Assembly: GCA_937901745.1 (NCBI GenBank)
Contig: CALGSZ010000065.1
Location: 1-5,492 of the forward strand
DNA: 5,492 bases
Direction: 5' to 3'
Origin: an uncultured Chloroflexota bacterium
GTDB taxonomy: Bacteria; Chloroflexota; Chloroflexia; Thermomicrobiales; UBA6265
How positions within the stretch are numbered: the first letter of the stretch is position 1; every line of letters starts with the position of its first letter. This document shows, piece by piece, positions 1 to 5,042 of this stretch. The position numbers and the translations under genes are program-made. The notes beneath the pieces were generated by a model. It saw nothing but the letters and a program-made list of their open reading frames with translations. It did no database searches and was not told the origin of the DNA.

Positions 1-162
1 GTGGTGAGGCCGGGTAGAGCGCCCGGCTGCCGTTCGAACCGGCCGAAAGAGGGGGGAGAAGCGCTGGGCGTTTTCTGAGCGTTTCCGCCGTCCACCTGCC
101 GGGCTTTAGCCAAGTCATTGACAATCGGTATGCGGTCGATGACTTCTTGTCGTGGAGGTCGC
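1..162. other. Leader region upstream of the HTH-TPR gene, no gene seen
   Basis: I see no supportable gene here. A GC-rich inverted repeat (GCCGGG at 9-14, CCCGGC at 22-27, 7-nt loop) lies at the extreme left. It could be the end of a terminator for an upstream gene, but no T-run follows. A purine-rich stretch at 45-61 has no start codon at a useful distance. GCGTTTTC (68-75) and GCGTTTCC (79-86) form a near direct repeat 11 bp apart, about one helical turn, and might be a regulator site. TTGACA at 118-123 matches a -35 consensus but has no good -10 box 16-18 bp downstream. Confidence 0.4.
154..158 (+). promoter_or_regulatory. Ribosome-binding site fixing the start of the HTH-TPR gene
   Basis: GGAGG lies 4 nt upstream of the ATG at 163 and is the only strong Shine-Dalgarno match near the possible starts (TTG 118, ATG 130, ATG 163). 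The same block, GGAG then about 5 nt then ATGGGCG, recurs before copy 3 at 2776-2791. This supports 163 as the true start. Confidence 0.7.
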
Positions 163-1536
163 ATGGGCGAGCCCACAGACCGGCGGGGCAGGCCCGAGCT
201 GGTACGAGCCCGCAAGCGGCTTGGCATGACCCAGGTCGAGGCCGCGGAGGCGTTACTGGTGACGCCGACGACGGTCAGCCGGTGGGAGCGAGGCACCCAG
301 GAAATCCGCCCGGTCTATCGAGCCCGGATGGCGGCGGTGTTCGGAGTCAGCGCGGAGCAGATCGAGCGCTGGCTGGAGTCCACCGATCCGGTGGACACAG
401 AGCTGTGGCCGTGGCCGGACTTTACGGACATGTCTATCGAATCGACCGTGAAATCGGCAGAGAAGCTGTGGAGGAGCGAATTGGATCTGCAACGGCGTCA
501 CATGCTGGCGACGCTGCCATTCGTGCCGGCCGCGGTCGACGGATGGCTGTCGGCGTGGAGCTACGGTGCACCCGCGCCATCCCCGGCCGCGCAGGGGTCC
601 GGACGCAGGGTCGGGCTCTCGGACGTGCGGCGCATCGACGAGATGCGAATGACCTTCAGCCGCATCGACCACCGGTACGGCGGAGGCGTCGTGCGGCCCG
701 CGGTGGTGGACTACCTCAACACCACCGTGGCCACGCTGCTCCGGGGCAGCTACGACGAACGGGTCGGAGCGGCACTGATGACGGCGGCGGCCACGCTGAC
801 CGCCTTCGCCGGCTGGACCGCCTTCGACATCGGACGGCAAGGGCTCGCGCAGCACTACTACGGTCAGGCCCTCAAACTCGCGAAGACCGCCGACGACCGG
901 CTGACCGGTGCCTACGTGCTGACCCGGATGACCTATCAGGCCATCCATCTCAATCAGCACGCCCAGGCGTCACTGCTCGCTCGCGCGGCGGTGGAGAGCG
1001 CGCGCCAGGCGGACGCGCCACCCCGTGTCCTGGGCATGCTCCTCGTCCGCCAGGCCTGGGCCGACGCCATGACGCGTCCCGCGAGGTCCGGAGACCGGCA
1101 CAAGGTCCGGCAGATCGAGTCGCTGCTCGCCGAGGCCGAGCGCGTGTACGCCAAGGGCGAGTCCGGCCGTGACCCGGACTGGGCCGCCTCGTGGGATGAG
1201 CCCCAGTTCCGCGGCGAGCTGAGCACGGTCTGGGAACTCCTCGGCGAGAACGCCCGCGCGGCCGACCATATCGAGCACGCCCTTCGCGCGTTCGGACCGG
1301 ACCGCCCGAGATCCGTCGCTCTCACCCGCCTCGCCGCGGCCAACGCCTATCTGGGCATGGGAGAGCTCGACCAGGCGATCGATTCTGCGCGCACCGCTAT
1401 CGACGAGGGGAGCTCGGTGAACTCGACCCGTCTCATCGACCGCGTCAAGCGCTTCGACAAGCGGCTCAGGCCGTACGAGACGAGCATCCACGTCCGGGAG
1501 TTCCGCTCCTACCTCGAGCACAAGATCGCCGTCTGA
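163..1536 (+). CDS. XRE-family HTH regulator with C-terminal TPR-like domain (copy 1)
   Basis: Likely a cytoplasmic transcriptional regulator of 457 aa. Residues about 12-63 form an XRE helix-turn-helix (GMTQVEAAEALLVTPTTVSRWERG spans 21-44, with the recognition helix near 34-44). A short acidic and tryptophan-rich linker follows. From about residue 107 to the end it is all helical and TPR-like, with landmarks YGGG at 172-175, AGWTAFD near 216-222, and HYYGQALKLA just after. Such HTH-TPR proteins of 400-500 aa are common in Streptomyces, where NsdA is a differentiation regulator with broadly similar TPR organisation (from memory, not tested). The TPR part probably binds a peptide or protein partner; the ligand is unknown. 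I chose ATG 163 for its GGAGG site over the longer TTG 118 reading. It is the only one of the three tandem copies that keeps the DNA-binding domain. Confidence 0.9.
   Translation: MGEPTDRRGRPELVRARKRLGMTQVEAAEALLVTPTTVSRWERGTQEIRPVYRARMAAVFGVSAEQIERWLESTDPVDTELWPWPDFTDMSIESTVKSAEKLWRSELDLQRRHMLATLPFVPAAVDGWLSAWSYGAPAPSPAAQGSGRRVGLSDVRRIDEMRMTFSRIDHRYGGGVVRPAVVDYLNTTVATLLRGSYDERVGAALMTAAATLTAFAGWTAFDIGRQGLAQHYYGQALKLAKTADDRLTGAYVLTRMTYQAIHLNQHAQASLLARAAVESARQADAPPRVLGMLLVRQAWADAMTRPARSGDRHKVRQIESLLAEAERVYAKGESGRDPDWAASWDEPQFRGELSTVWELLGENARAADHIEHALRAFGPDRPRSVALTRLAAANAYLGMGELDQAIDSARTAIDEGSSVNSTRLIDRVKRFDKRLRPYETSIHVREFRSYLEHKIAV
470..483 (+). promoter_or_regulatory. Possible internal translation start inside copy 1
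   Basis: GGAGGAG (470-476) is followed after CGAA by TTG (481), in frame with the gene. This point is the border between the linker and the conserved repeat unit. Initiation here would give a 351-aa protein without the helix-turn-helix, the same form as copies 2 and 3. The equivalent place in copy 2 has GGGGGAG then CGAA then TTG. It may be coincidence, because the bases also encode conserved residues (Arg-Ser-Glu-Leu). Confidence 0.3.
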
Positions 1537-1547
1537 TCTCGCCTTGC

Positions 1548-1576
1548 GACCGCGCTGCGATCTTCGCGACGCGGTC
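1548..1576 (+). terminator. Strong GC-rich hairpin after copy 1
   Basis: GACCGCG (1548-1554) pairs with CGCGGTC (1570-1576). Inside, after one mismatch and one G-U pair, GCGA (1557-1560) pairs with TCGC (1564-1567) around the loop TCT. It starts 11 nt after the stop codon, as expected for a terminator or mRNA-stabilising structure. No T-run follows, which is usual for actinomycete hairpins but leaves termination unproven. The inner GCGATCTTCGC closely matches the operator-like core GCGATTTTCGC at 3888-3898, so it might instead be a protein-binding site. Confidence 0.45.
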
Positions 1577-1604
1577 CCATGGCGTGCTCCGGTGACCTTT
1601 AGTC

Positions 1605-1688
1605 GTGGATTCGGTGCAGACCGATCTCGCCTCTGCCGGGGTCGCCTCCACGGTCGTGCCGGACGAGGGTTGTGGGGGAGCGAATTGA
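1605..1688 (+). other. Possible 27-aa leader reading frame or remnant of copy 2's N-terminus
   Basis: A GTG at 1605 opens a 27-codon frame ending in TGA at 1686-1688. The stop overlaps the proposed TTG start of copy 2 as TTGA, which would allow translational coupling. Its third positions are about 78% G/C over the first 23 codons, more gene-like than the copy 2 frame over the same bases (about 55%). GGTGA at 1591-1595 is a weak ribosome-binding site. It may be a leader peptide, or the former N-terminal linker of copy 2 now out of frame through a 1-nt loss near 1665-1672. No known peptide is recognised. Confidence 0.25.
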
Positions 1689-2743
1689 ACCTGCAGCGAC
1701 GCTTGATGCTGGCCGCACTTCCGTTTGTGCCTGGCGTGCTGGACGGCTGGATATCGGCCTGGATCCATGGCTCTGCCTTCGAGCCGACGGCCCATCGGGA
1801 CGCCGGACCTGCCGCCGGGCTCGCCGACGTACGGCGCATCGAGGAGATGCGCAAGTGGTTCTCGCAGATCGACTACGTGTACGGCGGTGGGCTGGTCGGC
1901 CCTGCGGTGATCGATTACCTCAACACCACGGTAGCCCCGCTCCTGTACGGCACCTATGACGACAAGGTGGGCTCGGCGTTGTTCACGGCGGCAGCCGAGT
2001 TGACGTTGTTCGCCGGGTGGACGGCCTTCGACACCGAGCACCACGGCCAGGCCCGGCACTACTACGGCCAGGCTTTGAAGCTGGCCCAATCAGCGAACAA
2101 TCCGCTCGCCGAGGCACGCGTGTTGTCGACCATGGCCCACCAGGCCGTCCACCTGAACAAGCCCGATCAGGCGCTCCTGCTGGCCCAGGCGGCGGTCGCG
2201 GCCGGACGCCGGGCGCAGGCCAGCCCGCAGGCCATGGCCCTTCTTCTTTCACGCGAGGCACGGGCCACGGCATTGAAGACCAAGCCCGCCAAGAGCGGTG
2301 ATAGGCACGCTGCGAAGCAGATCACCCGACTGCTCGTCGAGGCCGAGCGTGCTCACGAACAGGGCGGCAGAGACAGCGACCCGCGGTGGGTGCTTGAGTT
2401 CGATGAACCGGAATTGGCGGCCCAGGTCGGCATCATCCTGCACCTGGCCGGCGACGACGATCGCGCGGCCGAGCGCTTGGAGCACAGCGCGCAGGCATTC
2501 GCGACATACCGACCGCGATCCTCGCACCTCAACCGCGTGAACGCCGCGGAGGCCTACTTGAGCATGGGCGAGCTGGAACAGGCCCTCGACCACGCCCGTG
2601 TCGCAACCGCCGGTGCTGCGGCGCTCACCTCGCCGCGCCTCGTCGAACACATCAAACGCTTCGACAAGCGGCTGATGGCGTACGAGAAGAGCACCCAAGT
2701 CCGCGAGTTCCGCGCCTACCTCGAGCACAAGATCACTGTCTGA
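1685..2743 (+). CDS. HTH-less TPR-like paralogue (copy 2)
   Basis: A paralogue of the C-terminal domain of the upstream HTH-TPR gene, with no helix-turn-helix. Landmarks are kept: YGGG, the NTTVAP block, AGWTAFD (Trp about residue 112), HYYGQALKLA and a C-terminal VREFRAYLE. It is probably cytoplasmic and helical, a sensor or protein-binding partner rather than a DNA binder. The start is uncertain. I prefer TTG 1685, 4 nt after GGGGGAG (1674-1680), giving 352 aa. The frame stays open upstream to TTG 1544, but the 47 extra codons are poorly gene-like and resemble nothing in the other copies; homology begins at the codons for LWGSEL (1670). TTG 1670, GTG 1592 and ATG 1706 are alternatives. It follows copy 1 by 148 bp, and a hairpin lies between. 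It could be a gene decaying at its 5' end, but the repeat unit itself is intact. Confidence 0.8.
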   Translation: MNLQRRLMLAALPFVPGVLDGWISAWIHGSAFEPTAHRDAGPAAGLADVRRIEEMRKWFSQIDYVYGGGLVGPAVIDYLNTTVAPLLYGTYDDKVGSALFTAAAELTLFAGWTAFDTEHHGQARHYYGQALKLAQSANNPLAEARVLSTMAHQAVHLNKPDQALLLAQAAVAAGRRAQASPQAMALLLSREARATALKTKPAKSGDRHAAKQITRLLVEAERAHEQGGRDSDPRWVLEFDEPELAAQVGIILHLAGDDDRAAERLEHSAQAFATYRPRSSHLNRVNAAEAYLSMGELEQALDHARVATAGAAALTSPRLVEHIKRFDKRLMAYEKSTQVREFRAYLEHKITV

Positions 2744-2756
2744 CCGCGCTTCGGTC
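2742..2756 (+). other. Small hairpin at the stop of copy 2
   Basis: GACCG (2742-2746) pairs with CGGTC (2752-2756) around CGCTT, overlapping the TGA stop. The first nine bases equal the left arm of the larger hairpin after copy 1, so this looks like a shortened relic of the same 3' flank. With only 41 bp to copy 3 and a weak stem, copies 2 and 3 are probably co-transcribed. Confidence 0.35.
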
Positions 2757-2775
2757 TGCTGTGGGTCCGAGTCTT

Positions 2776-2779
2776 GGAG
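2776..2779 (+). promoter_or_regulatory. Ribosome-binding site fixing the start of copy 3
   Basis: GGAG lies 5 nt upstream of ATG 2785. The block from here through ATGGGCG (2785-2791) resembles 155-169 upstream of and into copy 1. It favours ATG 2785 over the longer GTG 2761 reading, which has no comparable site. Confidence 0.65.
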
Positions 2780-2784
2780 ATCGC

Positions 2785-3867
2785 ATGGGCGCATCCGCGA
2801 ACCGATGGGCTGGTCTGCAACGACGTCACATGCTGGCGGTGCTGCCGTTCGTGCCTGGCGTGCTCAACGGCTGGATCTCGGCATGCGACCATGACGCATC
2901 CATGGATTCACCGCCCAATGCGAAGACCAGGCGCGCTGTCGGGCTCTCCGACGTACGGCGCATCGAGGAGATGCGCCAGCGGTTCTCGCAGATCGACCAT
3001 GTGTACGGCGGCGGGCTGGTCCGCCCGGCCGTGATCGACTACCTCAACACCACCGTGGCCCCGCTCCTGCGCGGCACCTACGACGACAAGGTCGGGGCGG
3101 CACTGCTTACTGCGGCGGCCGAGATGACGTTGTTCGCCGGCTGGACGGCCTTCGACACCGAGCATCACGGCCAAGCCCAGCACTACTACGGCCAAGCCCT
3201 AAAACTGGCCAAGGCGGCCGACAGTCCGCTCGCCGGAGCACGCGTCCTGACCACCATGGCCCATCAAGCCGTCCACCTGAACAAGCCCGATCAGGCGCTC
3301 CTGCTGTCCCGGGCGGCGGTCGAGGCCGGACGCCGAGCGCAGGCGAGCCCGCAGGCCATGGCCCTCCTGCTGATCCGCGAGGCGCGGGCCACCGCGATAA
3401 AGACGAACCCCGCCAAGAGCGGTGACAAGCATGCGGCGAAACAGATCGTCCGTCTGCTGCTGGAGGCCGAGCGTGCTCACGAGCAGGGGGCGCGGGATGG
3501 CGATCCCCAATGGGTTCGCGCATTCGATCAGCCCGAGCTGTCGGCGCAGTTCGGCGTCATCTGGAACCTACTCGGCGATCACGACCGGGCGGCCGAGTAC
3601 TCGGAGCACAGCCTTCGGGCCTTCACCACGTACCGGCCACGTTCCGCACAGCTCACCCGCGTGAACATCGCCAACGCCTACCTGGCCAAGGGAGAGCTCG
3701 AACAGGCCCTCGATCACGCCCGGGCAGCCACGAAGGGCGCCATGGTCCTCACCTCGCCCCGCCTCATCGAGCGCGTCAAGCGCTTCGACAAGCGGCTCAA
3801 GCCGTACGAGAAGAGCATCAAGGTCCGAGAGTTCCGCGCATACCTGGAGAACAGGCTTGCCGTATGA
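2785..3867 (+). CDS. HTH-less TPR-like paralogue (copy 3)
   Basis: A 360-aa paralogue of copies 1 and 2 without a helix-turn-helix. Only about ten residues (MGASANRWAG) precede the conserved unit starting LQRRHML. Those residues and the ribosome-binding site align with the very start of copy 1 (MGEPTDRRGR), so the gene looks like copy 1 with about 300 nt encoding the DNA-binding domain and linker deleted. The unit is complete, with YGGG, AGWTAFD (Trp about residue 120), HYYGQALKLA and a C-terminal VREFRAYLE. It is likely a cytoplasmic TPR-type sensor or adaptor. Possible roles are competing with copy 1 for a ligand, forming mixed oligomers with it, or acting Rap-like on another protein; none is shown by the sequence. 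It sits 41 bp after copy 2 and 53 bp before the XRE-ImmA gene. Confidence 0.87.
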   Translation: MGASANRWAGLQRRHMLAVLPFVPGVLNGWISACDHDASMDSPPNAKTRRAVGLSDVRRIEEMRQRFSQIDHVYGGGLVRPAVIDYLNTTVAPLLRGTYDDKVGAALLTAAAEMTLFAGWTAFDTEHHGQAQHYYGQALKLAKAADSPLAGARVLTTMAHQAVHLNKPDQALLLSRAAVEAGRRAQASPQAMALLLIREARATAIKTNPAKSGDKHAAKQIVRLLLEAERAHEQGARDGDPQWVRAFDQPELSAQFGVIWNLLGDHDRAAEYSEHSLRAFTTYRPRSAQLTRVNIANAYLAKGELEQALDHARAATKGAMVLTSPRLIERVKRFDKRLKPYEKSIKVREFRAYLENRLAV

Positions 3868-3911
3868 ACACCGCGGTCGGTAAGGTTGCGATTTTCGCAA
3901 CGCACTCGTAG
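3864..3911 (+). other. Possible 15-aa peptide ORF overlapping the end of copy 3
   Basis: ATG 3864 overlaps the TGA stop of copy 3 as ATGA and opens a 15-codon frame (MNTAVGKVAIFATHS) ending at TAG 3909-3911. The overlap would allow coupled translation. A tiny ORF right after a TPR receptor-like gene recalls Rap-Phr pairs of Firmicutes. However, it has no export signal, it runs through a promoter and inverted repeat, and the ATGA arises from a single base (GTA where the other copies have GTC before the stop). It is likely a chance frame. Confidence 0.2.
3885..3901. promoter_or_regulatory. Operator-like perfect inverted repeat
   Basis: GTTGCGA, TTT, TCGCAAC: 7-bp perfect arms with a 3-bp centre. 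It covers the -35 box of the promoter for the XRE-ImmA gene, the place where a repressor would block RNA polymerase. The likely binder is the XRE domain of that gene's own product, as in autoregulated toxin-antitoxin operons. It could also fold as a short RNA hairpin in read-through transcripts from copy 3, but no T-run follows, so an operator role is preferred. Confidence 0.65.
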
Positions 3912-3914
3912 TGT
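3886..3914 (+). promoter_or_regulatory. Promoter of the XRE-ImmA/PIN-like operon, probably leaderless
   Basis: -35 TTGCGA (3886-3891), a 17-bp spacer, and -10 TAGTGT (3909-3914), which fits the actinobacterial housekeeping TAnnnT pattern. Only six bases separate the -10 box from ATG 3921, so transcription should begin at or next to the A of that codon. There is no good Shine-Dalgarno sequence before the ATG. Leaderless mRNAs of this kind are common in actinobacteria. Confidence 0.7.
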
Positions 3915-3920
3915 GAAGTC

Positions 3921-5042
3921 ATGGCCGGAGACGTCATCGTGCGCCGGGTCCGCCAAGTGATCGAGAAGAGCGGCTGGACTCAGGGCGAGTTCGCGGCAAA
4001 GGTCGGCCTCGACCCTACAAAGATGTCCAAATCGCTCTCCGGCACGCGGCGGTTCACCTCGCTCGAACTGGCGCGAATCGCCGAGGTGGGTGGCGTAACC
4101 GTCGACTGGCTGCTCGGTCTCGACGACACTCCCACGCTGGCGGCTCGCCATTCATCTGATCTGGCCGAGCCAGTCGAGAAGGCGATTGAGGAGGCCGATC
4201 GGCTCGTACAGCTTCGCGCTGACCTCGCATTCCTGGGGTACGAGCAGCGTGCCGTGCTTCCCTCGACTCCGCCCAGCGGTGGTCGATGGATCGAGCAGGG
4301 CGAGGAGCTCGCCGCCTGGGCACTCGCGCGTGCGCGTGAGGTCGGGAGCGACCCCAGCCGCACACAGAACATCGCCGAGCTGATCGAGAACGTCTTCGGC
4401 ATCGACGTGGCGGTCAGCGAGCTGCCCAAGGGCTTCGACGGACTGGCCTGCAGCAAGAAGCAGGCCTGGCTGATCCTCGTCGGCGCGTCCGCCGTCCCCA
4501 GCCGTCAGCGCTTCACCCTCGCCCACGAATTGGGGCATGTGCTGGCCGGGGATGACCAAGGGCTGCTGATGGACGCGGACATCTTCGATTCGCGTCACCG
4601 AAAGCATTCCTCCGAGACCCGCGCCAACGCCTTCGCCACCGCGTTCCTCCTGCCCAAGGAAGTGCTGGAGGCGGAGACGAGAGGGATGCGCTGGACCGAC
4701 GAAGCCTTCGCGAAGCTCGTCTTCCGGTGGTGGGTGTCCCCTAGCGCCCTGGCATGGCGTCTGCACAACCTCGGCCTGCTCTCCAAGGAGCTATGCACGC
4801 GGTTCCGTGCTATGACCACCCAGCAGGCGGCAGTGCTCGCCGGCGAGTTGGGGACGTTCACAGAATGGATCGACGCCGCATCCCGTCGGCGCCTCCCGCA
4901 GCTTCTTCTTCGTGACGCCTTCCAGGCGTACCTCGACGGCAATGCGACGCTTCGCCCCTTCGCGAATCTGATCGGGGTGGACAGCGACGTCATCCGGCAG
5001 GCCCTCGAACAAGCCGGAGAGGAACCACCCCTGGCCCAATGA
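3921..5042 (+). CDS. XRE helix-turn-helix fused to ImmA/IrrE-type zinc metallopeptidase
   Basis: A 373-aa cytoplasmic protein, predicted antitoxin and regulator. Residues about 5-67 are an XRE helix-turn-helix (SGWTQGEFAAKVGLDPTKMS, then LELARIAEVGGVTVDWLLG). An ImmA/IrrE (DUF955, COG2856) domain follows from about 125 to 290. HELGH at 202-206 supplies two zinc ligands and the catalytic Glu. ETRANAFATAFLLP starts at Glu232, the expected third ligand, and is the family's second signature. The helical segment near 245-275 (FRWWVSPSALAWRLHNLGLL) matches the family's C-terminal part. The peptidase residues are intact, so activity is plausible. ImmA of ICEBs1 cleaves the XRE repressor ImmR; here both domains lie in one chain, which would allow self-cleavage or cleavage in trans. 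It overlaps the PIN-like gene by 4 nt (ATGA), so the two are translationally coupled. ATG 3921 is supported by the promoter spacing. Confidence 0.93.
   Translation: MAGDVIVRRVRQVIEKSGWTQGEFAAKVGLDPTKMSKSLSGTRRFTSLELARIAEVGGVTVDWLLGLDDTPTLAARHSSDLAEPVEKAIEEADRLVQLRADLAFLGYEQRAVLPSTPPSGGRWIEQGEELAAWALARAREVGSDPSRTQNIAELIENVFGIDVAVSELPKGFDGLACSKKQAWLILVGASAVPSRQRFTLAHELGHVLAGDDQGLLMDADIFDSRHRKHSSETRANAFATAFLLPKEVLEAETRGMRWTDEAFAKLVFRWWVSPSALAWRLHNLGLLSKELCTRFRAMTTQQAAVLAGELGTFTEWIDAASRRRLPQLLLRDAFQAYLDGNATLRPFANLIGVDSDVIRQALEQAGEEPPLAQ

Larger units (their letters stand above)
487..3867 (+). repeat. Tandem array of three about 1.05-kb paralogous coding units
   Basis: Units run 487-1536, 1691-2743 and 2815-3867, each from the codons for LQRR to the stop codon (1050, 1053 and 1053 nt). 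Hand alignment of 140 residues (from VRRI to the MLL/LLL block) gives 122/140 identities for copies 2 and 3 and 96/140 for copies 1 and 3. Copies 2 and 3 also share many exact DNA stretches, so they are the younger pair or have been homogenised by gene conversion. All units end in a variant of VREFRxYLE. The flank after the stop is partly shared too: GACCGCGCT occurs at 1548-1556 and at 2742-2750. Confidence 0.9.

Noticed and set aside
8..44. tRNA-like stretch: GGTAGAGC resembling a D-arm and GCCGTTCGAACCGGC resembling a T-arm
   Set aside because: The two parts are too close to leave room for an anticodon arm. The only 7-nt loop between stems (15-21) lacks the U before the anticodon, the T-stem has only 4 pairs, and no matching acceptor strands are seen.
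1..118. Partial minus-strand ORF starting at 118 and running off the left end
   Set aside because: It is only about 39 codons, has no ribosome-binding site and its composition is not protein-like; the window is too short to judge it.
118..146. Promoter with consensus TTGACA at 118-123
   Set aside because: No TAnnnT-like -10 box lies 16-18 bp downstream (GACTTC, ACTTCT or TGACTT), so I do not call it, although a promoter must lie near or upstream of here.
118..162. Longer N-terminus of copy 1 from TTG 118 or ATG 130
   Set aside because: No ribosome-binding site supports them, while GGAGG precedes ATG 163 and the same start block is found in copy 3.
253..960. Long minus-strand and alternative + frame ORFs overlying copies 1-3 and the XRE-ImmA gene
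   Set aside because: These are high-GC shadow frames: rich in Arg, Pro and Gly, without recognisable domains, and fully inside well-supported genes. They recur at the same place in each repeat unit because the units are homologous.
1671..1680. Programmed -1 frameshift at the G-run before copy 2
   Set aside because: The bases (TGT GGG GGA in the upstream frame) do not form a proper slippery heptamer and no clear downstream stimulator was found; ordinary decay or a separate start is simpler.
1544..1684. Extended N-terminus of copy 2 from TTG 1544 or GTG 1592
   Set aside because: The 47 extra codons are rich in Arg, Cys and Gly with low third-position G/C, run through a strong hairpin and match nothing in the other copies.
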